Origin: Didymella arachidicola
Lineage: Eukaryota > Ascomycota > Dothideomycetes > Pleosporales > Didymellaceae
NCBI GenBank assembly: GCA_016630955.3
Contig: CM049994.1
Coordinates: 1,302,001-1,366,000, forward strand
Length of the DNA: 64,000 nt
Reading direction: 5' to 3'
In this document: piece after piece, positions 45,801 through 58,532 of the stretch
How the letters are laid out: every line of letters starts with the position of its first letter
Position numbering within the stretch: the first letter of the stretch is position 1
The notes under the pieces: generated by a model
Told to the model about the DNA's origin: nothing
Database searches by the model: none
Seen by the model: the letters and a program-made list of their open reading frames with translations, nothing else
Position numbers and translations under genes: made by a program

Positions 45801-48505
45801 ATGTCACAGCAGTTCAATATGAACCCATCGTTCAACCTCAGCTACGTTGACGAAGCTGTACGTGACCCGTAAATTAGAGATAGATATTCATAGTGACCAT
45901 TTTAGGGCTACCAGGGTCGAGCAAGTCAATACCAGGATGCCTTCTTCCCCGATTGGAACTTCCCGGGTGCCAGAACATCGATCAACTCTGTGCCCAGCCC
46001 TACTGCCACAGTGCGAAGTGCTCCTGCTCCGGTACCTGCTACTCGCATAGGCCGCCAGCAGTCCAGCAAGAATGTCCAATATCACAACGTCGACCCAAAC
46101 TTGTACAATGCCCGTTTTCTTGCACCTCCAGGAGCACAATCCGTTCCCGTGTTTCAGAACCATGCGGAATCAATCGCGGATCCTCTCACTCGGTTCTATC
46201 AAGAAGATGAGCCATGGAACGCAATGAAGTACTCAAATACAAGCGTGGTCCGAGATGCGTTTAATCAGCCTCAACGTCACTTTCGCCAGTATCGCCAAGG
46301 TCCTGCCTCTGACGTGGGGAGTAATGCTCATGTCTCCGACTCTGGCTATCAGACACAACCGTCTCAATCGGTACTGAGCCAAGACCCCAATCATGTTGAT
46401 CAGGAATTACCGTCAGAGCTGATGGCGCAGACTAAGACGATGAATGTGCACTCCACACCGAGCGACTCACACGAGATGCAGCGTATGCCATCAGATCAAA
46501 GGTCGATATCACAATACAGCAGTAGAAGTGGTAGACCGAGGCAGCCAATTGTATGTCAAGAACCGGGTTGCGATGCAACATTGAATAACAACTCTGAGCA
46601 CAAGTATGTCTGATAAAATCGTCGGCATAACACATTACTGACAGGTTCACAGAAAACATATGCTCAAGCATGTCAAGCCCTTTGTGTGCAAAGAAAAACG
46701 CTGCAAGCGAGGTGGCAAAGGCTTCTCTACCTCCAACGATCTCGATCGACACAAGAAGAGTGTACACGGCATTGGTGTCGCGAATTCAAAGTCATACAAA
46801 TGCGCAGCAGATGGTTGCCAGAACAAGCTCAAGGTGTGGCCTCGTCTGGACAACTTCAAACAACACATAGACCGGATGCACAAAGTAGACGACCAGTTTA
46901 TTCTGATCAAACAGTGAGACTTCCTGTTGAGCAAGTCATAGAATCTTCTCTGACAAGTACAGGTCCGAAGTGATTCTTCAGGATCCGCAGAGGCCTGCTC
47001 ATTCAGAGGCCGTTGTTGATCCATCGCACTTGCTCGCCGGCATGGACTCACAAAGCGCGTTAACTACCATGGATGCCAACGGCAACGCGCTGGCTGCAAG
47101 TATGCAGGGTTACATGTATCCTGAACATATGTCTCTACTCGGTGCACAGTTCCATTCTGGACCATCACAGGTTTCTCCCAGTACGCAGATATCCGATATG
47201 TCCTTCTCACAGGCCGAATTGGCCTCCTTTGAGCTCTCTGACAGCGGATCGATGGCCAAAATCAATGTGCCGCAGCTGGGTCCTGCAAAGATAGGTCGCA
47301 TACCTGCACGCAGGCATCTCTCACATGTGTCATCAGCCGGAAAAGTTGCAAAGCCTGCAGCTGGACGGGGTCTCCAATTGAACGTGGACACAGAGTTGGG
47401 GCAGCGGCTCTCAAGTGCACCGCAGACGAAATCTGAGCAGCAAAAGCAAAAGCTTGACCTCGACAAGCTCTCGAAAGCGAAGCTCCAAGAGATGCTACGC
47501 CAATTGCTTGAGACACAGCAACAAAGTGATGACGGTACTGGAGTAGTCAGCACAGCTGCCAATCAGCGACATCCCAGGTCTCCTCGGTCTCCGGAGCGCA
47601 GCGCAACTCAGACATCCGCGTCTAGTGTGCAACAGAAGTGTCCATTCGAAGATTGCAATTTCACCGGTCGAACATGCGATCTGAACAAACACTTGAAGAG
47701 GCACGCCAAACCCTATGGCTGCACATACCCCAAGTGCTTCAAGAAATTTGGTGCGAAGTCAGACTGGAAGCGTCACGAGAACTCTCAGCATTTCCAGCAA
47801 GAGACCTTCCGCTGCGACCTGTCTAACGCGGGCAAGACTTGTGGGCTTCACTACTACCGTGCTGCTCAATTCCAAACTCACATCGAGCATGAACACAAGT
47901 CCGTGCGCGCGGGCCAGATACAGGGCACTATAGAACGTTGCAAGATTGGTAGGAATTGTCAAGGTCAATATTGGTGCGGATTCTGTGGTGAGATCAAGAA
48001 GCTCAACACTAGACGCAACTTCGCCTGGGATGAGCGTTTCGACCACATCGCACATCACTTTGAGAGAGACAACCCAAAGAAGCACATCGGCGATTGGATC
48101 TGCGTTGAAGAGAATAGAACTAAGAGGGAACTCAAACAAGAGATGGAGGATGGCCAATCAGATAAGAACGCCGAAGCAGAGGGTTGCGATGGTGATGTAC
48201 TCGCTGTTGATCCAGAGCCGCTCTCAAATGATGCAGACACTGGTCCGTCATCTTACAGTCCTGGTCCAAGTGGCTCAAGGAAGCGCCAACTGTCACCCGA
48301 TGCAATCCACGCTCAGCCACCCCCAAAACGAAGGGTGCTCGTGAGATATTGCGTAAGTCTTACTTCATAGAAACCGAAGCATTCACTAACTTTATAGTGC
48401 GAATGTGGAGATGGACCTTGGACGGATATGCACTTCGGCTGCCCCGGCTGTTATCATGATTTCTGCACCAAATGTGAGCTTGAGTATCCCATAGGTCTGG
48501 ATTGA
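45801..48505 (+). CDS. C2H2 zinc-finger regulator with Cys-rich C-terminal finger
   Basis: Five exons: 45801-45857, 45906-46603, 46653-46913, 46963-48352, 48398-48505 (introns 45-49 bp), giving 837 residues. A disordered N-terminus is followed by a C2H2 cluster: CQEPGCDATL...HKKHMLKH formed across intron 2, CKEKRCKRGG...DLDRHKKSVH, and a third CAADGCQNKL...FKQHIDRMH. A second cluster after ~residue 555 begins CPFEDCNFTGRTCDLNKHLK and CTYPKCFKKFGAKSDWKRHE. The last exon encodes a 35-residue tail with eight Cys/His-spaced residues (CECGDGPWTDMHFGCPGCYH, FCTKCELEYP), resembling a ZZ-type binding module. It is probably a transcription factor; targets are unknown. Confidence 0.85.
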
Positions 48506-48944
48506 GACCGTCTTTTGATCTTGGGGATCATATGTAGATTTTGGAATCGGTTACAGGCTATGTATTACTATTCCTTTGGGTCATCGTCAGAGGCACGCAC
48601 CGCCCGGTCTGCCGAAGTTCGACGTTCAGTATTCTTATACTATTAGTTCTATGAGCCCTCACAAGCTGATATTCAGTCGGACGTGTCGATGATTGTAAGC
48701 ACCAAATGAAGGGAGCAGCATTTTTGGAATCATTTTGATAAATCCCGTGATGGCCTTGATTTCACATACAGATGTGGTCCTTAGAGACAGAACGTGAAGC
48801 ATGCGAGAGGCTGCAGGGGTGTGGGGTTTAGGGCCTTGGCACGGGTCGGGGAGCCACGTTACGTGTGAACATTGAGAGCTCCAGCTGTAGTGACGCGGCC
48901 TCGAAAGCAACACCTCACCCTTCACCACCTTCCTTCTTCCAAAC
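48506..48944 (+). other. Intergenic, STT3 promoter side
   Basis: 439 bp with no recognised feature. Confidence 0.5.
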
Positions 48945-51388
48945 ATGGCCACCGCAGAGGAAGGGCAATTCCTCAAGCAGGCCACAGGCCGGAACACTCG
49001 AGGCCTGCTTCGAGTCGTCATTCTGTGCTTGATTGCAGGCGCAGCTGTGAGCAGCCGTCTGTTCTCCGTGATCCGCTTCGAGAGCATCATTCACGAGTGT
49101 CAGTACCAACACAAGCTTTGGGTCGTGTAATTGGCTAATTGGAGCGTGCAGTCGATCCATGGTTCAACTTCCGAGCTACGAAATACCTTGTACAGAATGG
49201 CTTCTATAGCTTCTGGGACTGGTTCGATGACCGTACGCCGCTCCTCCGCATCACACGCGCACGAAGCCTACAAAGATTACGGGCGCAAAGGACTAACACG
49301 ATGTGCAGGAACATGGCATCCCCTCGGTCGCGTTACTGGCGGTACCCTGTATCCCGGGTTGATGGTCACCAGCGGTGCCATCTACCACCTCCTCCGCGCC
49401 CTCGCCCTCCCGGTCGATATTCGTAACATCTGCGTTCTCCTCGCACCAGGCTTCTCCGGCTTGACCGCGCTCGCAACATACCTCCTGACCACTGAGATGG
49501 TCACCTCGCCCTCCGCCGGTCTGCTCGCCGCAGCCTTCATGGGCATCACCCCCGGTTACATTTCGCGATCGGTCGCCGGTAGTTACGACAACGAGGCCAT
49601 TGCCATCTTCCTGCTGGTCTTCACGTTTTTCCTGTGGATCAAGGCTGTCAAGGAGGGTTCCATGTTCTGGGGCGCGTTGACCGCGCTGTTCTACGGATAC
49701 ATGGTGTCTGCGTGGGGTGGATACGTCTTCATCACGAACTTGCTGCCTCTGCACGCGTTCGTCTTGATATGCATGGGACGCTACAGCCCCAGGCTCTACG
49801 TCAGCTACACTTCGTGGTACGCTCTCGGTACACTAGCGAGTATGCAGATTCCATTCGTTGGTTTCCTGCCTATTCGCAGTTCCGAGCACATGTCTGCGCT
49901 CGGTGTCTTTGGCCTCCTCCAGCTGGTCGCTTTTGTCGACTGGGTCCGCGCTCAGCTCCCCAGCAAGCAGTTCCAGACACTACTTCGCGCCCTTGTACTG
50001 GTCGTCTTCGTCGTTGCTTTCGGCGGTCTCGTCCTTTTGACTGTCACTGGAGTTATCGCACCTTGGACTGGCCGTTTCTACTCGCTCTGGGACACCGGAT
50101 ACGCCAAGATTCACATTCCAATTATTGCCTCCGTCTCCGAGCACCAGCCTACCGCGTGGCCCGCTTTCTTCTTCGACTTGAGCATGATGATCTGGTTGTT
50201 CCCCGCTGGTGTCTACATGTGTTTCACCAAGCTTACCGACGAACAAGTCTTCGTTGTCATCTACGCTGTGCTTGCCAGTTACTTCGCTGGTGTCATGGTC
50301 CGTCTGATGCTTACTCTGACTCCTATCGTTTGTGTAGCATCGGCCATTGCTTTCTCTCAGATCCTGGACACCTACCTCGATGCTAAGACCCCAGTCATCA
50401 AGGCCGAGGTCAAGGAGGGCGAGGCATCTGACGCTGCTAGCATTGCCGCTGCCGCCGTCCTGCCGGATGGTCTTCGCTCTACCCGCAAGCCTTACGTTGG
50501 AATCCAGTCATACGCCTCCAAGCTCACAGTCGTCGGTGCGTCTGCTGTCTACCTCATGCTCTTTGTGCTGCACTGCACCTGGGTCACATCCAACGCCTAT
50601 TCTTCGCCTTCCGTTGTCCTTGCTTCCAGGCTTCCCGATGGTAGCCAGCACATCATCGACGACTACCGTGAGGCGTACTACTGGCTTAGGCAGAACACTC
50701 CTCAAGACGCCAAGATCATGTCCTGGTGGGACTACGGCTACCAGATTGGTGGTATGGCTGACCGCCCGACTTTGGTCGACAACAACACCTGGAACAACAC
50801 CCACATTGCCACCGTTGGTAAGGCTATGAGCTCAAGGGAGGAGGTCTCGTACCCTATCATGCGTCAACACGAGGTTGACTATGTTCTGGTTGTATTTGGT
50901 GGTCTCCTTGGTTACTCGGGCGATGACATCAACAAGTTCCTTTGGATGGTGCGTATCGCCGAGGGTATCTGGCCTGATGAAGTCAAGGAACGCAACTTCT
51001 TCACTCCTCGTGGCGAGTACCGTGTGGACGATGGTGCCACCGAGACCATGAAGAACAGCTTGATGTAAGTCCGGATTTCTACAGCCTGCTTCACTCCTTC
51101 GCTAATCTTCATTGCAGGTACAAGATGTCCTACTACAACTACAACGCCCTCTTCCCTGCCGGACAGGCCCAGGATCGCGTCCGTGGCGTGAAGCTGCCTG
51201 CCGAGGGACCGAAGCTCAACACCATTGAGGAGGCGTTCACCAGTGAGAACTGGATCATCAGGATCTACAAGGTCAAGGATCTTGATAACTTTGGCCGTGA
51301 CCACGGCAGTGCTGTGGCTTTCGACCAGGGCCACAAGAAGAAGAGGGCCGCGAAAAGGAAGGGCGCGAGGGTGTTGAGAGTGGATTAG
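48945..51388 (+). CDS. STT3: Stt3, catalytic subunit of oligosaccharyltransferase
   Basis: Four exons: 48945-49098, 49152-49232, 49309-51064, 51118-51388 (introns 53, 76 and 53 bp), giving 753 residues. It transfers the dolichol-linked glycan to Asn-X-Ser/Thr in the ER lumen. The first acidic motif is EFDPWFNFRA (~51-60), formed across intron 1. The SVSEHQP motif is at 353-359, and the peptide-binding WWDYG is at 551-555 (SWWDYGYQIGGMADR). Around a dozen membrane segments precede the lumenal domain; sequon NNT/NNTWNNT follows WWDYG. The tail is basic (KKKRAAKRKGARVLR). Length and motifs are complete. Confidence 0.96.
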
Positions 51389-51799
51389 ACGTCGGGATAT
51401 AAGAGTTAGAAGTTTAGTACCTGTAAAGATATGTGGTTGGCATGTTCACAGGCTGGCGTTTTGGGAAGAATAAAAGAACATTTGAGCCCCACTGCTGGAT
51501 TCATATTTGCACACCTCGAAGCTCTTCTCACCGCAGCTCTGAACTTGGTGGGTCCTTAAAGGTAGTCATCAAATACTGAGCGGGTCTCGGTCACCTCACC
51601 TTCACCTTGGCATAACGCACATGGCCAATATCCTGCTGTCAGGGCGGTTTCTCCTCCACTACCACACACCCGACATCAAGCTTCTCTGTTCCCGCGTCGC
51701 CTTGTCGGCGCCTGCTCTGCACCTACCTCTCCCTCCACGTGGCGCAGGCGAGCCTGCCACGATCTCAGCATCACACGCCGCCCACTTTCCACACACAAC
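51389..51799 (+). other. Intergenic region
   Basis: 411 bp between tandem plus-strand genes. No coding feature is recognised. Confidence 0.5.
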
Positions 51800-54149
51800 A
51801 TGGCGAACGAGGAGCAGAGGAAAGCTTTTGCCGCGTACATGGGCGCCGGCGGAGGCGGCAGCTCGACCGCCAGTGCTGGGCAGCCAATGCCACAATACCC
51901 CGGCTCAGTCGCCAACCCTGCTAGCCAGTATCTTTTCAATGTGTGAGTCTTTCATTGGGGCTTCGCCGTTGGCCTGGAAGTAGCGACTAATGTGTTATGC
52001 AGAAGCTTCATCTTTTCCCTCGAGGAGCATACGGTCAATCGATCACTTACTCACAATCATCGCAGCGATTCCCTGGCCTTGGAGTGCCTCCAGCGGCGCC
52101 AACACCTCCCCCCGCAGCAGCGAGTTCCATCGTTTCGTATCAAGGACTGCAGAGTGGTTTCGCGACGCAAGCTGCTTTTGGGCAGAACAGGTATGTCAAT
52201 TCATGCGATATACCATGCACGCTTGACTAATATTGCTCCTTTCTAGCTTTCCACAGCGACCGACGCCGCTCGGTCAAGGTCAAGGTCAAGGCCAAGCCCC
52301 AGGCCAGAGCCAAATATCCAATCCCCAGTCAATGCTCCCAAGCCCTGTAGTGTCCGGTTACACCCAACTTCCGCGTAACTATTCAAGTCAGCCACCGCCT
52401 CCTCCGGGTTACAACGTTGGCTGGCAGTACACAGATCCAATTGTCGGCTCGGTCTCTCTCGCTATGGCTCCTACACAGCGCAATGCGTCCTCTGTGGCTC
52501 ATTCAAGCGACAAGAGGGTGGACGAGCAATTCTCCTACCATTACCAGGCTGGCAGTGAAGCACCGCTTCAGGTCGAGGAACAGACTGTGCCTGTGCTACT
52601 GTGCCACACTTGCAGCGTGTGTGGACAGATGCGATCTGCTGGCTATCATCGGAATCATCCTGTCATACCGGGCAAACCTATCGTCACTACACCATGTGGA
52701 AAGTGCAAGAAGCGTAACAAGGAATCTCGTCGGTCGCGAGCGACAAGCTACACAAGATTCCGCACTTGTACTGCAGATAAACCTTGCGACTGGCCTAGGG
52801 AGCCTGTCCATATCGAAATCGCTCACAGCGAGAGGAGAGGCCAGAGGAGGAGTCGGGATGAGATATATGCATCTTCTGCTGAATCAGGCCGCCCTCGACC
52901 CCGCGTCATTAGCGAACGCTCGAGTCGCGCGAATATCGGGCTGCGTACGCTCCAAAGAAGCCCTCAGCGCAGCTACCAAAATGTGACCAGAGTCCGTGTG
53001 TCATCTCTGAGTCCAGGACGGTCAAGGTACGAAGGAGTTTGGCCACCGCCAGATGTCGTTCCCATGACTTCTTCGGGATTGATAGAATCACACTCTGCCT
53101 CAGATGAGGTATGGCCACCGCCTGACGTTGTCCGTACTCACTCGTATAGGAAGCAAAGTCCACCCCGTCCGAGTCCGCGCATTGTCGAACTCAGCCCCTC
53201 GCCTCCACCGACACGTTCAAGGACCTCGAGATTCAGCTATCGAGCAACTTCTCAAGAGCGGAGGCCAAGAAGCCCGGTACGGCGCAGCGAAAGCCACGTC
53301 CGCATGCAGTCCCATCCACGCCCCTACAGAACTGTGATACCCGATCATCGAGGGCACTCGGTGGCTGAAGAGACCTCTACGAACGATGATGCGTCAGATA
53401 CAGTCAACCGCGGAATCCTTAAGCCTTCTGACATGAACTACGAAACGTCATATAGGCTAAGAACAAGCTTGCGTGACAGTCAGCAAAGCACGAATGTAGA
53501 AGTTGGTGGCCCACGCGTTCAGTTCGCTTCAGAGAGGAGGGGAGATGATTATGCAGATGAAAGTCCCAACGAAAGGAAGTCTGGAGCTTACCTTCGATAC
53601 GAGGCCCGCAGCTATGTGGACCAGCCTGCTTCACCACCGATCGATCGCATGGAACGACTTCACATACGCCATACGTCGCCCTCGCCACAGCAGCAGTATG
53701 ATGAAGTCTGCATAGATCATGCGCGCCGCATCTCACCCTCTCCTCCGCGACGTCACGAGAGAGTTCGGGTTCGCCATATCAGCGTCAGTCCGTCTCCACC
53801 TCGCGAGAGCAAGGCTCGCCCGCCATCGCCTCCGCCATCTGAGCGGACGAAGTACTCAGGCTATCGTCATGTCTCACGTACTGAGGCCATAGAACGTGCT
53901 CGTCCGATTATACCGCCGCCTATTCGAAGGCAAATCAGTTCCGAGGATGACGTGACCGACTCGGAGGACGATGACAGAGGCCGCTCGATTGAGGTCAGAA
54001 GCTGGAAGGGTGTCGATGAAAAGGGTCAGCCAGCTACCTTCATCGAAGAAAGACGAAAAGTGAAGATGATTGACCAAGGCAGCGTCGGCGGCTCAGAGTT
54101 CAGACCGTTATCTGAGAGATTGGCTGCGAGGAGTTGGCGTGAAGTATGA
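51800..54149 (+). CDS. Disordered RS/SP-rich protein with CxxC cluster
   Basis: Three exons: 51800-51940, 52003-52190, 52247-54149 (introns 62 and 56 bp), giving 743 residues. The first donor must be GTGTGA to keep the frame although GTGAGT lies two bases on, so that junction is less sure. A Gln/Pro/Gly-rich start precedes a compact Cys site: C229, C232, C235, then C260 and C263 (LLCHTCSVCGQMRSAGYHR, CGKCKKR). This is probably a zinc-binding knuckle seen in other fungal proteins. The rest is rich in RS, SP and PPP, with a duplicated VWPPPDVV. The last ~60 residues (SWKGVDEKGQPATFIEERRK) look conserved. RNA-related or scaffold functions are only guesses. Confidence 0.75.
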
Positions 54150-55634
54150 TCCTTGCGGCTTTCGTTAAGACCACTCCGCCTTTATGGTTCATCGCCAAGG
54201 TCGAAACACATCAGATAGCCTTGATAATAAAGCATTCGGACGCAGTTGCGTGGTTAGAGGTCACTTCGGCGAGATCTATCTCGATGGAGGAGAGATCGGA
54301 TGTTTCTTTCACAGTATTCTTTGTCTTTTTGATTTTCCCTCTCAATTCCTCTCAGAAGCAACCTCAACGATTGAGTTTCTCTTTCATGAGTCTACTTTTC
54401 TCTTACTAGGTGTGTTGTTTCTGAGCTGCAATTCCAAGGTTACAATCCTACTGTCACGTGACGCCCATGTCGTGTGTGAAGGCGAAGAGCAAGCACATAA
54501 GGTAAGCACAATTTCGTCTGAATAGCTCACATGCTAAGTCACGCCCAATAGATATAGCTCTAGACTATCCAATATCATGCCTACTCACACGATCGTTGTC
54601 TCTTTTCCGCGATTGACGTGATTAAGCCTCGATCCTCCCAATACTTCGCTGTGCCGATTCTTGAACCCACAGAAACCTTAGACCTTTGAACATTCCTCTA
54701 CTGCAAACGCTATATCGAAATTTTTGAGTACGTCTTTTACATAATCACGAATGTTGTTTACTTCATTGCATTACAGCATGGTCTGAAAAGCTATTTATGT
54801 TGACATTCCATACAGCACAGCCCGGAGCCAACAAGAACCTTCACTCTTACGGGTGTCTGAGGGGTGGTGTGATAACAGTTGTAGCCACTCTTGACTCATG
54901 GTATCAACGTCGACAGCATATTTACATTCACCAATCACATCGCTCGAAGCCTCATATGATCCGCTGTGTGGGACAATATCTTCCTATAAATATTCCGGAT
55001 ATGTGATTTGATGCGGATAAGCGGGCCTTGCTTAATTTCTTCGTCTAGGTTCGTTCGCTACAGCACGCTGTGCTGTACTGGCCATATGATATCCCATTCG
55101 ACAGTAGGAACCATAAGACAATCGAGGATGAGTGCTGCAGTGTCTTTGAACAGGTCAGACATTATCTCTACGAGGTTACCGAGTAATATTTCAGCTCGTG
55201 TTGAGTTGCTTGGGATAAGAAACCTCCTAACTTTGCGGAAAGTAGTTCAGGAGGCGAGATACGGAATGATAGGTGGGGTGGCTGTTGGTACGAATAGCAG
55301 CTGGAGTATTCGGCTTAGCTGTGGAGAATATAGTAGCCTCTGTAAATGGATGGTGTCGATACTCGGCCACTATATCGACAGCAGGCCAAGATATCATGGG
55401 CCAGGAAGCGTCGGCTTGCAAGACTACGATCCTAGTGCTGTTTAAGGAAGCATTATTGTACCAAGCTTGATACGGCCATTTTCGTTGATCAAACACAGTT
55501 ATGGATTAGGTAGCTCGAAATCCCCAATTTTCTCAGCTCGATCCGTACTCGTGCAATGATCGAAATTCCAGCGCTGAATGAGTACGTAGCAACGAAGCAT
55601 CTATCGCGCTGATGTGACAACGTGATCAATTGCC
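54150..55634 (+). other. Gene-poor accessory stretch
   Basis: About 1.5 kb that looks more AT-rich than its flanks. Open frames are short, overlap on both strands and show no family resemblance. It lies at the 3' ends of the RS-rich gene and the damaged minus-strand gene. Confidence 0.5.
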
Positions 55635-58222
55635 TCACGTGTAGTATCTGCCTTTCTCTTCATATAGCGCAATTTCTTCAGGGGTAGATCCTCCGGCCCT
55701 GCGCGAGTATGTATACACTTCTACTCTAACTCCACGTTGATGCATTCCTATCAAAGTGTCAGCGAACCATTACTTGATATAACTACAATATGGATATACT
55801 TACGGCCACCATTGATTCTGAACATTTGCCAACTTCCAGATCGGAACATGGCCGGGAGAAACGCCCGCAGGCGGGTCGGTTCCAGAGAGGAAGCTATCAA
55901 GGCTAGAAATATGGACAGGTCTCCTTTCAGCCCCTCATGTTGTCCGTCTTTAGAGAGCGGACCATGATAGACATCTGGCAGTAGCATTCGAGACCGGATT
56001 TGGTCTTCTCGATTACAGCGCATAGTCGGATGTTCTCCCGCGTTGGTCAAGTATGACGAGTAGTTATCGCTTTCATCATGCTCGAAGCGTAGTGTGCTCC
56101 AAACTTCTCCGTCCTTCGATTTTATCGCGTTGTCATTCATGACCCAGAAACCAAAGCCTCCACTAAAGAACATGGACGTTGTTCTGTAGTGTTTTAGCTT
56201 TGAGGGTAAACCAGAGTCAGGCATTTGATGTATGGATGAACCATCGCAATGCCACCAGGTGCCTGAAGACACATTAGGGACAACAATATTGTGTCCAGGG
56301 ATGTCAGACGGAATCCAATGCCCTGTTGCAGTGGTTGAGGGTACAGCATCTGGATGTTCTCGTATTTCATGTATGCGGAACACAAAGGACTTGGGTTATG
56401 TTAATCAGATATACGTAGGAGGGAGGAGGGCACATACCGGAGAGTGACGAGGGTATCGACCTTGGGATGATTCTGGGTAATGCACCGTGCTCGACGTAAT
56501 GGGAGGGCCCATTGGTTCTTGATTCGATGATGCAGTACCCTGATACAATGAAAAATCAACGATTGGACTCTCATTTGAACCTTGCATAAGCTCCATTTCT
56601 TCACTCAATTCGGGAGGAGACGCAAGCGCAGTTTCTGTATCGCTTGACATCCCGTTTTCGGCCACTTGTCGAATACAGGATTGCTCCGTATCAGCCTCGG
56701 GAACGGACAATTTGGAGGCTGCTGTAGTGGCTGAAGCATGCTTGTCCACTTCCGTGAGATAGATTTACGTGGGGTTGTCTTCCGGAAGCTCTGCTCATAC
56801 TGTTAGCTTACATAGCCGACATTCATATATACGCGCAGGAGTCAGGTCTGTACTTACCTGGCCTTGGAGAATGTCTCTGATATCGTGCAATATCCAGTGG
56901 CTGATGTGTAATCTTTTGCAGTCCAGCAGTGAGATTGACAAGTGTCTCTGCCATTACATATGCACAGAACCCAGAGGCCGAAGTGGCCACGACGTGGCCA
57001 TAACTCTCATGCGATGTTACATGCCTTATACAGACCCCACTATCTCCCCATGTGAGGGGGCCGTTAAGTTTGACCAGGTGGGTCTTGTGGTACGTCTCAC
57101 TTCCTGGAAGCCGTATGTATTCCGGTGTATCGGACAGTTCGCCAGATATGGGTCCGCTAGAGGTATATGCAATCACCTGAGTAGATATGCCACCTAATGA
57201 CGATGACGTGTGAGCATGGTCTTCTTCATTCATATGGGTGCCGTCGAGCGTGTTGAGAACTTCCGGACTGTCGATCGTGATTAAAGCCCAGTCCAAATCG
57301 ACAGATACCCGAATCAGGGTACCCAGGGCTTTCAGGTCTCTTTGATTTGGTTCTATATGCTGACAGTTCAAGGTGGAATTCTTAGTGGTGGTGGCTGTCG
57401 GTATTGGGGGACTGTGACCAGCAGCAGCCAACTCTCCGGGGATTTCAGGGTATCGTACTTGGAACGACAATGGCCGAACTCCGGTACATGTTTCGCCTTC
57501 AAAGTCACCGGAGGTGTCACTACCGAAATCGTACTCATCGTCGTCAGACCCAGCTTGGTCTTTCGGTCCATCTGTGTGTTCTGGGAGGAAGACATGCGAT
57601 ACCGACAAGTAGAGATAGCGTAGCCCGTCGAAGACTAGGTTAGCTGTAGCTTTCCGAAAAGAACCATTGGTATGTTTGACGAAGATGGACATTCCGACAG
57701 ACTTAATTTGTGCGGGATCGAAGTACACTTCCGAGGCTGAAGAAATCGTTGTCGATGGATGGACCCAAGCAATGTGCGTCGCGCGCAGAACAACCGATCC
57801 CATATCCGGTCGCTTGGCTTGGTGACCGATTCGAAATCCGGGCAACTTCTCCAATATATCGCTCTTCTCGATGGTTGCTTTGGCATGCTTGCGTGTCGCG
57901 ATATCGCGACAGAAGAACATGATCGTGGGCACGGCTAACTCTTTCGACTTGCCGATGACGAACAAGTGAAAAGTTACAGTACCGAAGCACTTATCCTTGT
58001 CCTTGTCTTTGCTCAGCTGGCATGCGATAGATTCTTGGTGAGTAAGATAAGTCTCCCGTGCATTTCCAATGGCCTCCCACCTCGACCATTGCAGTCACCA
58101 ATCTTCGCACCGATACATTCCCATATGCCTGGGTACTGCTTGTATGACTTTAGTCTGTCCCGCCAGTACCTTGTTCGTGACGTGTCAACTTCGATTGATG
58201 TGGTCAGAGACTGTAACTCCAT
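55635..58222 (-). pseudogene. Fungal-specific GDSG-motif (trypsin-like) protein, frameshifted
   Basis: Exons on the minus strand: 56858-58222, 56438-56748, 55804-56389, 55635-55747 (introns 109, 48 and 56 bp). If repaired, about 790 residues would result. The start (MELQSLTTSI) runs in one frame to LILLTKNLSHA, then hits TGA at 58013-58015. The continuation (CFGTVTFHLFVIGKSKELAV, IMFFCRD) is in another frame with no splice site between; one missing base would explain this. Further on there is GDSGVCIRHVTSHE, a serine-protease-like catalytic Ser context, in a stable frame through three spliceable introns to YYT-TGA. The 5' end is 310 bp from a divergent partner gene. A sequencing error is possible. 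Function is unknown. Confidence 0.65.
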
Positions 58223-58532
58223 TGCTAGCTGACAGCAAAGTGAGAATTGTTGCGACCGCAAGTAAGGACAGATGAGAAGCGACAACGGTGCGAGATTGAA
58301 TGAATGAGAGGTATTGTGCAGTCTTAGGCAGGTGTGCAGGTGCAGCTTGATCTCGCTGCAGTTCTGATTGGGCTTGCAGTCTTGCCGCCTCCACAAGGCT
58401 GTGCTGAAGCACACGCATACCAGGGTTCTAGATCTTCCAATGCAAAAGATGAGCGCAGCTGCTGACAAAAAAAGTTGTCGAACAGAGCTAATGTCAACAT
58501 GCACTTCACATCGCCGACCCGAACGAAAGACC

